DNA of 64,000 nucleotides from Cercospora beticola (Eukaryota; Ascomycota; Dothideomycetes; Mycosphaerellales; Mycosphaerellaceae): NCBI RefSeq assembly GCF_033473495.1, contig NC_088941.1, positions 620,001 to 684,000 of the forward strand, read 5' to 3'. Shown piece by piece: positions 55,466 to 64,000 of this stretch (position 1 is its first letter; each line of letters starts with the position of its first letter). The notes under the pieces were generated by a model. It saw only the letters and a program-made list of their open reading frames with translations, ran no database searches and was not told where the DNA came from. The position numbers and the translations under genes were made by a program.

Positions 55466-57980
55466 TAGGATTGAATAAGATGAGAATTGCACGAGGATGA
55501 GGGAGTCTTTGACCGACGGGCGTGAAGGAGTTCGTAGATGTAGCACCCGCCAGCTAGCTCTGCGAACCGGAGATGTCTTGTTAGGGCCGATCTTTCACAT
55601 ACGTGCCTTCCATTGCGAGCGATACTGCGAGAGAAGGAGGCCGATATGATGCACTCTCCGTAGACTAGAGACCAATTGATCGGCTCTCAGAGTTCGTGCA
55701 CTCTGAGGCACGCTGGAGTTGTGGTGATCTCAAGGCTGAGACTCGTGTGGATTGACAGAGTCAACCAAAGACTCGTCACATAGCTCCAGATATCGTGACC
55801 TTATTCTCAAGGCGCATCATTCTTGCAGATGCCTTACACTGCAAGCGACCGGAATAGATAGTACGAGATCTGTCCCGAAGGACGATGCATCACTTGCAAA
55901 CGAGGAGTAACTCTTATTGCTCTCCGATTTTTGAAATGTGGAAATCTTCAGACTTGGGCCACTCCGGTTGCTGAGAGTTAAATGCAGTGGCAGAGAACGA
56001 TAAGTGCATCAGTTGGCTCCAAGATTTAAGAACTTTTTGTCGTGAGCAATCGCTTCTGCGAGTGCCTTTCGTTGCGAACGATTGGGCGAGAAATAGTCCT
56101 GTATAACGATGAATGAGCTTCAGAAACGGAGTAGACTTCATCGCTCTCCTGCTCTCCAATGTAAAGCACATCTGTGCTGTAATGATACGGTGGCTGAGAT
56201 TTGAATGAAGTAGCGGAGTCAATTGAGTCCATTAGTTCGCTCTGAATTTCGGAGATGTATTGTCAAGAGCGATCTTGCCATGCACTTGCTTTCGGTTCTG
56301 TGAGATCGGGCGGGAATGCAGCATTTGACTCAAAAGAAGGAAGTGTCATGTAGAAAAATAGAACGTGAACCTTGTCCCGCTTCACCTGTCTCTGGAACTT
56401 CGGCGCCGAATCACACAAGAGTTGTCATCATTTGGCGGCTGAAGGCTTTGGCAATGCAGCAGAGAGTGAAGAGTCCGTCAGCTCGCTCTACGGACCTGAA
56501 GATGCGTCCTTGCTAGCTTGTGCACGCACGTGTCTTCTGTTATGAGCAATAGTCGGAAACAACCGGCAGGACCATTCGTAATGTGGAAAGAAGGAGTGGT
56601 CTTGTTTCAGTTTTCTCTACTTCTTATTTCCTAGATACGAACTATAGCAGCTTTGTTACAGTTTGGTTGCAGAGAATGTAGTTAAGCGGCAGAGTCACTC
56701 GACTGCTTCAGCTTACTCTGCCAGTCCGAAGATGTATTCGTGAAGGCAATCGGTCGAACTGGCGCCTTGAAAGCTGCGCGACTGGGTGAGAACACAGGTA
56801 TTCAGCCCGCGGCTTCGTCTAGCTCTTATTTCTCGAGTGTGGAGTACTGTGGAGTTATTGCCATAGTGTGGCTGAGAACTGTAGTCAAGTAATAGAGTTA
56901 ATTGGCTTTTTCACTTTACTCCCCGATCTAAAGGTACGTTCTCGAGGGCAATAGGTTGCATAAGTGCCTTTCGATTATGCTCGAAAAGACGAGCATGTAA
57001 AAAAGACGAGCATGTAAGCATTTACTGAGCACATCCGCGTAGTTCAGATTTCTCGAGCGTGAAACACGTTAGCAATATAGTCAGTCGGCGGCCGAGAGTC
57101 CGTTTAAAAAAAAAAGAAGCAGTTGAATGTTTCACTTCACTCAGCCGATCCGAAGATACGTTCTCGAGGGCAAGAGCCTACACGAGTGGCCTCTATGACA
57201 CCCGCAAGGCCGAGAGCGTAAGCATTCAGCCCAGAAACCCACTTATCTTGCATTTCACGAGTGCGAAGCACCGAGGTAATATGGCGATTTGGCAGCCGAC
57301 AGTCCTTTCAAAGCAGCAAAAACACTCGACTTTTTCACCTCGCTCTGCATATCTGAAGGCACTTTGTCAGGGCCGATGCTTCACACTAGTTCCTCGCATT
57401 GTTCGAGTAAAGGAGAGAATAGAAGAATTCAGCTAGGAAACTCGTCTATTTCAGATTTCTCGAGTGCAAATGACCTTGACATTTTTATGGTTCCGCGGCT
57501 GAGTGACAATGTGAGGTAATAGAATCAATTGACTCCTTCAGCTCGCTCAGCAATCCGCAAGGACGTCGCCGAGGGCAATCATTCACACGCATGCCTTCCA
57601 TCGTGCACAAACGGGCGAAACCGCCATGCGGGCCCGTTTCATATCGCTTCACTTCACCAAAATTCGTCCTCGAAACCTCAAAATACGTGACAATGACACA
57701 CAACTGAAGGAATTTTCTCGTAATTTCTCGTTCATTTCGTAGCTATTCTAGCATCTGACACTTCCTCGTAGCACCCAATCAAGACCACGCTTGCTGGAAT
57801 GCGTATCGTGTCCTCAGAGTCATATACTTTTCGTAGCCAATTCTCAGCTCATTTCAGTGCTCATAGCACGCGCAAGATGTCTCGTCCACCAGCAATCTAT
57901 CTACTCGCGATGCGCCAAGGAGCGTTGATGGAGTGGCCGGAGGGGAGGGAAGGAAGAAAGGAAGGAGAGGCGACAGAGAC
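55466..57980. other. Gene-free region dominated by a decayed tandem array
   Basis: No supported gene on either strand in 2.5 kb. Most of it is the tandem repeat described separately; the last ~300 bases before the lysine-rich protein gene carry nothing recognisable. Confidence 0.6.
55540..57650. repeat. Degenerate tandem array, about ten units of ~200-245 bp
   Basis: The same order of short motifs recurs head to tail: (C)AGCTCGCTC-like, then GATCCGAAGATGCGTTCT-like, then GAGGGCAAT-like, then a block like GTGCCTTYCRTTG, then GGGCGAGA, ATTCAGC, and later TTTCTCGAGTG and GGCTGAG. The AGCTCGCTC-type anchor appears near 55551, 55778, 56011, 56234, 56481, 56711, 56913, 57133, 57337 and 57541. Units are only loosely similar, so the array is old. 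No unit carries a shared ORF and none resembles the adjacent RALF-like coding sequence. Confidence 0.75.
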
Positions 57981-58664
57981 CTACTCCTCCTCGCCAGGAG
58001 CGTCCTCCTCGCCGTCGGCGGCGGCCTCGGACTTGACGGGAGCCTATGTCATGTCAGTAGCTGTGCTGAATATGTATTGGACCATGAAACTTACCTCCTC
58101 AGTGCCGTTCTCCTCGCCGTTGACAGCAGCCTTCTTCTTGCGTGGCTCGGCCGGAGCCTTCTTGGTTAGAGAGCCGTCGCCGTCGACAGCGTTCTTCTTG
58201 CCTGGCGTCTTCGCCTTCTTCGAAGACGTGCCCTCGCCGCCGTCGGCGCCGTCCTCGTCGTCGGCATCCTTCTTAGTGCGCTTCTTGGAGGGCGTCTTTG
58301 ATGGCGTCTTCGGAGTCTTGGCTGTGGCAAAGTGTCAGTCGAGTATGAAGTAGTGATTGGGTGCTGCGACGCGACGTACCAGCAGCGCCCTCCTCGCTGT
58401 CAGGATTGTTGGCGGCCAGCTTCTTCTTGAGTGCGCCCCACTGGTTCTGGGCGGTCTTCTTCGTATTGAAGCCACCAAGCTTCATGAAGGTGTCCATGTC
58501 AATGTCTGGTGGGCCACTTAAAGGGGGTGTCAGCAGAGTGTAACGTGACAGGGTTCGATGGGGACGGACCTCTTGAGGGAGCCCATAGCGGCGAGGATGA
58601 GCTTCTGCTCGCGCATGTTGAACAACTCGCTGTCACCGTTTGGGGCGCCGGAAGCCTCAGACAT
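57981..58664 (-). CDS. Lysine/acid-rich small protein, probably nuclear
   Basis: Exons 58664-58570, 58516-58380, 58321-58095 and 58043-57981 give 173 aa. The N-terminal ~75 residues could be a small helical fold: FNMREQKLILAAMGSLK, DIDMDTFMKLGGFNTKKTAQNQWGALKKKL, a Myb/HTH-like arrangement with conserved Trp. The rest is low complexity: KTPKTPSKTPSKKRTKK, runs of acidic residues, and AEPRKKKAAVNGEE. This layout is common among small chromatin-associated proteins of ascomycetes. All introns have clear branch and acceptor sites. No enzymatic function is expected. Confidence 0.85.
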
Positions 58665-60482
58665 GATGGCGGGTGTTGGGTGGTGAGAGTGGGTGGTTGC
58701 TGTGAAGGGCAAGTCAGTCAGTGTGCGGTCGCGGGTGACGGCGGAGTTGTCGAGCTTCGATGAGGGCATCTTACAAGTAGAGGGATGTGTTGATGTGTAA
58801 TGGTTTGATGTTGTGGTTGTTGTAGCGGTCGAAAAGCTCGATGGTGCGAGTTTGTGACTGTGTGAGGGAAGAAAAGGGATAGGGCGGGAAGGGAAGAAAG
58901 GCGGGACCCAGGCCCCCAAACAAACGCACCATCAGAGCTGCCTTCCCATTGGCTCCTATTTTACTGCGCAACTCCTGGCCTGTTTGATTGTGGGAATCAA
59001 TCAAATCGGCAGTGAAGCTCCCTGAAGATTGTGCAGCCTCTGGCCCAGCCATTGGGAACTATTGTCGTCACCAGTGCATGGGCGTTCCCGCCATCAACGG
59101 TACGCGCATGGGAGGGCTGCTGCTGCCTATCTCTCAGCGTAGGTGCACGCATGCTGGAGTTTGCAACAACTCTTCTAGCCTCCAGACCTCCTATTGTTGG
59201 TACCGCCAGCCCTGGGCACTCTATGCCACGACCGAACGAGAGATCCTGCAGAGCGCGCTCCCGAAAACAGCTTGGACATTCGCGGATTCCCTTTCCTGGC
59301 CACGCAAAAGCTCGACCGTACGAGTTCTCGCCACAGTTGAAGATTTAGCAAGGCGCCCGATGGCCGCCATGCCAGTCAAGTGAAGGAGACCGTTGGGCAG
59401 CTGCAGACCTTCCTTCCGCATCGCAAGGCGTGCTGAGGATCAAGCGAAGGGGCATCGTGTGATCGCTGGCGATGCCGAAGCCGCCTGTTGAGGCCGAGGA
59501 GAAGCTCTGCGGTGGCAGCGGAAAGGGAGAGACGGTTCTGGTTCACACTCGAGGCAAGCATGAGCAGCACTTGACCTGGAGGGCATTCGATCGATATTGG
59601 GGAAGAGCCTCGTCGTACGGATTACTTCGTTGCCAGCGATGCAGCTCACAAAGCTCAAGACCTACCCTTTGCGCTCATCTAGGAGCGAGGAGCTTAGCAT
59701 ATCGCACTGCCTCCCGGACAGTGGTGGCTCCTACACAAGTACGAGTGGCAACATTGATGTGCCCATCGTCCTTCGACTTCCTGATGAGGCCCGATACAGA
59801 TAGCTGAAGAGGTAGGCGGGAGCAGCTACGTCCTTGCATCGCCGCCTGACCATCAGCAGTGCATCCTCTGCAAAGATGCACGCAGCAGACGTGGACGTGA
59901 GGAGCCCGAGAAACTTGCTTCTTCACTCAAAACTCGCTGCCCAAGAACACAGCATCTTGCACTGCGATTGGACATGCGCAACCTGGCCTGGGAACATCTC
60001 CCAGCGGAAAGCTGCTGCACATGCCGTCGTTGATCAGGTTCTCCATGGTGAAGGTGTTGTCAAGCTGCTCATGGCGATGCTGCTCGATGGGAGAGAACCT
60101 GGACTTTGCATATGCTTGTTCAATGCGGCGTTGTCTGCGACCGCTCGATGAAAGGCTTGCGAGCGTTGGTAGGACTGGCCGTCTGCACCATGTTGAACGG
60201 CAACGAGAAGCCGACGGGCATGCTGGTGGGATCTTGCTGAGCGACCATGCCTGCACTTGTGGTGTGTCGTAGCAAGATACTTGTGCGATGTCTGGAGCAC
60301 CAAGGCGGATGAGGGTGGAAGCCCTCTTGACAAGAGTTGACCTGTGAACAGCTGGGTGTTGAGGCTTTACTTTACTGGAGTGAGGCAGTTTCGCCGTTGC
60401 AAGATTGCATGTGTCCGTGCGGAACCGTTGGGATGCGAAGTGACGGAAATCATCGAATATCACTTCGCGAGCCAGGATTATT
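58665..60482. other. 1.8 kb region with only weak coding signals
   Basis: The first ~350 bases are the 5' side of the lysine-rich protein gene. Between 59.0 and 60.4 kb several frames are open on both strands, with no known domain. The best candidate is a possibly frameshifted ORF on the - strand listed separately. Confidence 0.45.
59927..60248 (-). pseudogene. Possible frameshifted small ORF
   Basis: From the ATG at 60248 the frame reads 42 codons ending ARKPFIERSQTTPH and stops. A second frame, open across the stop and continuing with RRQRRIEQAYAKSRF to a TGA at 59927, looks equally protein-like (charged helix, then FTMENLINDGMCSSF). A one-base change near 60125 would unite them and no GT-AG intron can. 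I do not recognise a family; chance open frames are quite possible. Confidence 0.25.
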
Positions 60483-61601
60483 TCAATCACGCCAATTGAT
60501 CAGGACCTCGTCAGTTCTGAAGCGCTGCGTGCACATGGTCTCCTCCAACTTCGTCCGGAAGCCCATCTCATAGGCCAGCAGACCGGCGTGAGCGATCATG
60601 ATGCCGTTGTCAATGCAGAAGCGCTCATCAGTGGCAAAGACACTGCCTCCGCGCTCACTTGCCATGATTCCCATCATCTCTTGCAGACGAATGTTGCAGC
60701 CCACGCCACCAACAATGAGGACTTGTGCGCTGCCAACGTGCGCCATCGCTCTTTCTGTGATCTCGACCAGCATGGCAAAGACAGTCTCTTGCAGCGTGAA
60801 GCACAGATCCTCTCGTGTGATCAGCTCTCCACTCTCTTCGTCCTTCCAGTCTTTCCCCAATCGGTGTGCCATCTCCTCTACCTTGGCAAGTATACCACTG
60901 AAGCTCACATCCATGCCCTTCACTGCATACGGGAGCTCCAGCAAGACCTTGCCCTTCTTCGCCAGCTGCTCAATATTGTAACCTGGAGCCGGATCGTTTG
61001 GAATCTCGAGCACTCGCGCGAATCGGTCTAGACAGTTGCCAACAGCGATGTCAAGTGCTTCCCCGAAGATCCTGTACCTTTGCGCAGAGTATGCGATAAC
61101 CTGGGTATTGCCACCCGACACGTACAACACCACAGGATTCTGAGCGCCCGTAATCGCGCGGCCCATCTCAACATGACCTACACAGTGGTTGACACCAACC
61201 AGAGGCTTGCCCCAGAGCTGGCTTAGCATTCTGGCAGCGATAGCAACGCTTGACAGAGGAGCACCCATGCCAGGTCCTTGGGTAAAGCATATACAGTCAA
61301 TGTCCTCAATCTGCACGCCGGCCTGCTTGATAGCCTGCTTGACCAGCCTGACCACCCATCGTCGATGATGAGCTGCTGTGTCCTTGGGCAGGAAGCCTGT
61401 ACCAGGAGGAGAGTTGAAGGTATGTCTTAGGTTCGAGAGGATCTGCACAGGCTGAGAATCGACCTGTTTTCTCAGGCCATCGTCCGAATGCGCGCTGTCG
61501 TGAGGCGATGGCGGAGAAGACAGGGTGGAGGAGTTTGGATGCAGTATCACTCCCACTCCAAGCTTGTTGGCGGAGCCCTCCAGGCCGAGAGCGATAGGCA
61601 T
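60483..61601 (-). CDS. KAE1: tRNA N6-adenosine threonylcarbamoyltransferase Kae1 (KEOPS)
   Basis: Intronless, 372 aa. ASKHA-fold metal site NHCVGHVE (His139, His143), [42 protein letters not shown] and [14 protein letters not shown] are the Kae1/OSGEP signature set. As part of the KEOPS complex it transfers threonylcarbamoyl to A37 of ANN-reading tRNAs. Compared with the yeast protein there is an extra ~25 residues (about 26-51, Ser/Pro/Asp-rich) before the [15 protein letters not shown] segment. Cytosolic/nuclear form; no mitochondrial presequence. Confidence 0.96.
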   Translation of the reverse strand: MPIALGLEGSANKLGVGVILHPNSSTLSSPPSPHDSAHSDDGLRKQVDSQPVQILSNLRHTFNSPPGTGFLPKDTAAHHRRWVVRLVKQAIKQAGVQIEDIDCICFTQGPGMGAPLSSVAIAARMLSQLWGKPLVGVNHCVGHVEMGRAITGAQNPVVLYVSGGNTQVIAYSAQRYRIFGEALDIAVGNCLDRFARVLEIPNDPAPGYNIEQLAKKGKVLLELPYAVKGMDVSFSGILAKVEEMAHRLGKDWKDEESGELITREDLCFTLQETVFAMLVEITERAMAHVGSAQVLIVGGVGCNIRLQEMMGIMASERGGSVFATDERFCIDNGIMIAHAGLLAYEMGFRTKLEETMCTQRFRTDEVLINWRD

Positions 61602-61940
61602 GGTGAGTGAATGGCTTTGTATCTCTTGAGCCTCGACTCATCAATCTTTCATGTGAAGAGCGATAGTGCGGGACCCGGCCGCTGACGCGCCAAGACATAT
61701 GACGAAGACCTGGTTTGGACTGCGCCTCGACTCGTGTCGACAACATTCAATGCTGGCGGAACAGCAAGCAACACCGTACACACTCACCGCCACCACTCAC
61801 TCCGCCCTCACTACCCTCTCCTCCCCTTGACCTTCTTCTTCTCACTTTGACCGCTGAGGCGGCTGCAGCACTTTCCGCGTCGCCGCGGCGCCCAAACCCC
61901 GAACACCTCTTTCCGAACACGAGCGAACAACTCAGCCAAC

Positions 61941-63962
61941 ATGTCGTGGAGCGGCTTCAAGAAGAATGGTACGGACTGGCACACAATATGGCTGAAGATT
62001 GGCTAAACGGTTTCCAGTCTCGCGTGGGACTACCACTTTGATGATGAAGACGGGCCACGTCGAGCGCACGACCGACCGCGAGTTTGAAGTCGAAGAGCGC
62101 CGGTATCGTACACTCGAATCCGCTTCTTTGCGCCTGCAAAAGGAAGCCAAAGGCTACCTTGACAGCTTGCGCGCCATGACTGCTAGCCAGATGCGAATCG
62201 CCGAAACCATCGACGCTTTTTACGGAGACAGCGGCGCCACGGACGGCGTAAGCAGGAGTTACAAGCAGGCGGTTGAAGATCTCGACGCCGAGACTGTCAA
62301 AGCGCTTGATGGGCCTTACAGGTGTGTCGCTCAAGATCCACGTCTTCTGGCTGCGGTCTTCAACGAGGACACCGGCGTCTACGACTACCATGTCGCAGAG
62401 GAGATTGAGAGGGAACTCAATTTCAACGCTGGGAACAGGAGGAATTTTACCAGAGACGTGCATTCAAAAAAGGTTAAGAAAGAAGATAAGCTCATTGAGT
62501 TTTGTTACAGAACTACCGTGCTGGAGCCCATCAATCGCTTTTGCGCATACTTCCCCGACATCAACGAATGTGAGTAGCCCCTCGAGTCAACGAAGCCAAA
62601 CATGCACTAATTCTGTCTCAGGCATCAAGAAGCGAAACCACAAAATGCTCGACTACGATGCCATGCGCAGCAAAGTCAAGAAGCTGGTGGAGAAACCTGA
62701 CAAAGATCCCTCCAAGCTTCCACGCACGGAGAAGGAAACTGAAATGGTAATGTCTGCTTTCGATTCTGTTCGCGGCAGTCGTCAGTTCCCCGACGACTTT
62801 GCCGCTTCGCATGACGTTATGATGTCTCCACCACCGCAAGCGCTTGATGGGCTCAAGCACGAGAAGAGGGTTGCGCGGATTCAGGCCGACGAGGAAGCTG
62901 CTCTGGGGAGTGTGGGTATTCGGCGGCGCTCAAGTGTGATGAGGCGCGTTTCGCGGGCTAGCACATTGATCAAGAACACGGTTTTGGACGTGGCCTTCGG
63001 CTCACCGATCGGAGATTGTCCCCCACCGCGACAGGGACCGAGTGATCCTCATTTCCCGCTGCGGAGTCCTGCCATGAACAAGACGCCACCTTCGACCCTC
63101 CGACACTCTGGCCACTTTGACACTCTGCCAGTCGTGCGCGAGGCGTCAAAGGAAGCCTTCAATCTCAGTGGGCAGCTTACTCCCACCCGTCACAGCCGCC
63201 TCAGTCCTAACATGCAGCGCGTCCTCGCCACCACTCCAAAGCGCCACACGAGCATGCCACTGCAGAGCTCTCGCGAGTCCAAGGCACTCTCGCCATTACA
63301 GCTCTTTACCTTGACCCGCCGAGACTCGTTCTCTTCGAGTGCCCCAAGCAGCAAAGATACCAAGAGAAGTTCTTCCATCTCGATCAGCTCGCGTAAGGAC
63401 ACTGAGAGAAGTGCTTCTGCTCAGTCGGGCCGAAGCGTCTCAACATGCGGTGGCAGCTCAGAGAGCACACGTCCGCTCATTTCGCGCGCGAAGAGCCTGG
63501 GGCATAAGACAGGCGACGACACCGCGAAGCCGAAGCTGCGAGTTTCCGTGCCCACGCCCTTCTTTCAACCTTCGGAGCTGGAAGACATCATGGCGCCATT
63601 TCGGCAAAAGTTCGCCGAAGAGCAAGCTGACTTGATGGAACAGGCGAAAGCGGCGTACGAACAGCTGAACCAACAGTTGACCGACGAGTTACCGCAATTG
63701 ATAGACCTTCGGTGAGTGCAATAAGTGCTGGGCCGAGCTGGCGTACTGACTTGAAGACAGCGTACCTTACCTCGATCCGTCTTTCGAAGCTCTGGTCAAG
63801 ATTCAGCTACGATTCTGTGCCGAGGCCTACAGTCGCATGGCACAAGTTCAACAGTACCTCGACGCTTCAACACGCGACCAGTATGCAAGTGGAGATCTCG
63901 ATGCTCGTGTGGAAGATGTGCTAGGGCAGATACGCGAGCTCAGCATTGCAGGCACGGTTTAG
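61941..63962 (+). CDS. HOB3: BAR-domain protein Hob3/Rvs161 with long central insert
   Basis: Exons 61941-61968, 62018-62569, 62622-63711 and 63761-63962 give 623 aa. MSWSGFKKN, TLMMKTGHVERTTDREFEVEERRYRTLE and LQKEAKGYLDSLRAMTASQMRIAETIDAFYG open a BAR domain (1-~240). The end VPYLDPSFEALVKIQLRFCAEAYSRMAQVQQYLD...SIAGTV closes it. Between them (about 245-515) lies a Ser/Pro-rich, basic, disordered insert (RRRSSVMRRVSRAS, KRSSSISISSRKD) absent from yeast Rvs161 but known in filamentous relatives. It bends or senses membrane curvature and works in endocytosis and actin organisation. The insert offers many kinase sites. Confidence 0.93.
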
Positions 63963-64000
63963 TCGGAGTCTTTCAAGGCAGCGAATGTCGTCAGTTCAGA

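Noticed and set aside
55540..57650. Array units as decayed copies of the RALF gene
   Set aside because: No unit contains the RGASYYNC-coding sequence or a Cys pattern; motif order does not match the gene.
55540..57650. CRISPR-like array
   Set aside because: Eukaryotic context, units too long and diverged, no constant repeat with variable spacers.
53774..57980. Transposable element
   Set aside because: No transposase, reverse transcriptase, terminal repeats or target-site duplications could be seen.
1..64000. tRNA, rRNA or other structured RNA genes
   Set aside because: I looked for tRNA-like A/B boxes and clover-leaf ends in the gaps and found none convincing; a tRNAscan/Infernal run would settle it.

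Overview
The window is nuclear DNA of a filamentous ascomycete. The genes carry many short introns (about 50-70 nt) with GTRNGT-like donors, CTAAC/CTAAT branch sites and YAG acceptors. Several families are typical of filamentous fungi: a Zn2Cys6 regulator, TRI12-type and DHA2-type MFS carriers, an EF-hand NADPH oxidase, and a Hob3-type BAR protein with a long insert. A plant-associated Dothideomycete-like fungus is a reasonable guess but is not proven by the sequence. I re-spliced the gene models by hand; in the evidence texts coordinates are exon by exon and protein lengths are after splicing.

Left half (about 1.3-33.5 kb): a dense catabolic-looking cluster. It holds an MFS transporter, a SRPBCC/polyketide-cyclase-like protein, a 3-ketoacyl-CoA thiolase, two TauD/TfdA 2-oxoglutarate dioxygenases, three Baeyer-Villiger-type flavin monooxygenases, two short-chain dehydrogenases (one without its catalytic motif), a PF04199-type cyclase/hydrolase, a cytochrome b5-FMN 2-hydroxyacid dehydrogenase, a 4CL-like acyl-CoA ligase ending in PKL, an aldehyde dehydrogenase, an HpcH/HpaI aldolase, a crotonase and a Zn2Cys6 regulator. 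A small secreted protein sits inside it. No PKS, NRPS or terpene synthase is present, so it reads as a breakdown pathway. My working model is: cyclic ketone to lactone (BVMO), ring opening (cyclase-like hydrolase), oxidation to acid (SDR, FMN enzyme, ALDH), CoA activation, then peroxisomal beta-oxidation-like steps. The substrate is unknown.

Middle (33.8-53.8 kb): ordinary genes. These are an F-box protein, a 2EXR-like protein, an EF-hand NADPH oxidase, a sugar transporter, a ZUFSP/C78-type peptidase, adenylosuccinate synthetase, Pho88/Snd3, a DHA2-type MFS carrier, the SUMO E1 subunit Aos1, and a conserved protein of unknown function.

Right (53.8-64 kb): a gene-poor stretch holds a small secreted gene whose product is a clear homologue of plant RALF (rapid alkalinization factor) peptides. 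Directly downstream lies a decayed tandem array of about ten ~200-245 bp units. After that come a lysine-rich acidic (probably nuclear) protein, a possible frameshifted ORF, the KEOPS subunit Kae1 and a Hob3/Rvs161 BAR protein that ends just inside the window.

The strongest leads are the RALF mimic beside a satellite-like array, the triple-BVMO catabolic cluster with peroxisomal tags, the SDR lacking its YxxxK motif, and a repeated C-rich to G-rich switch inside individual exons of many genes.
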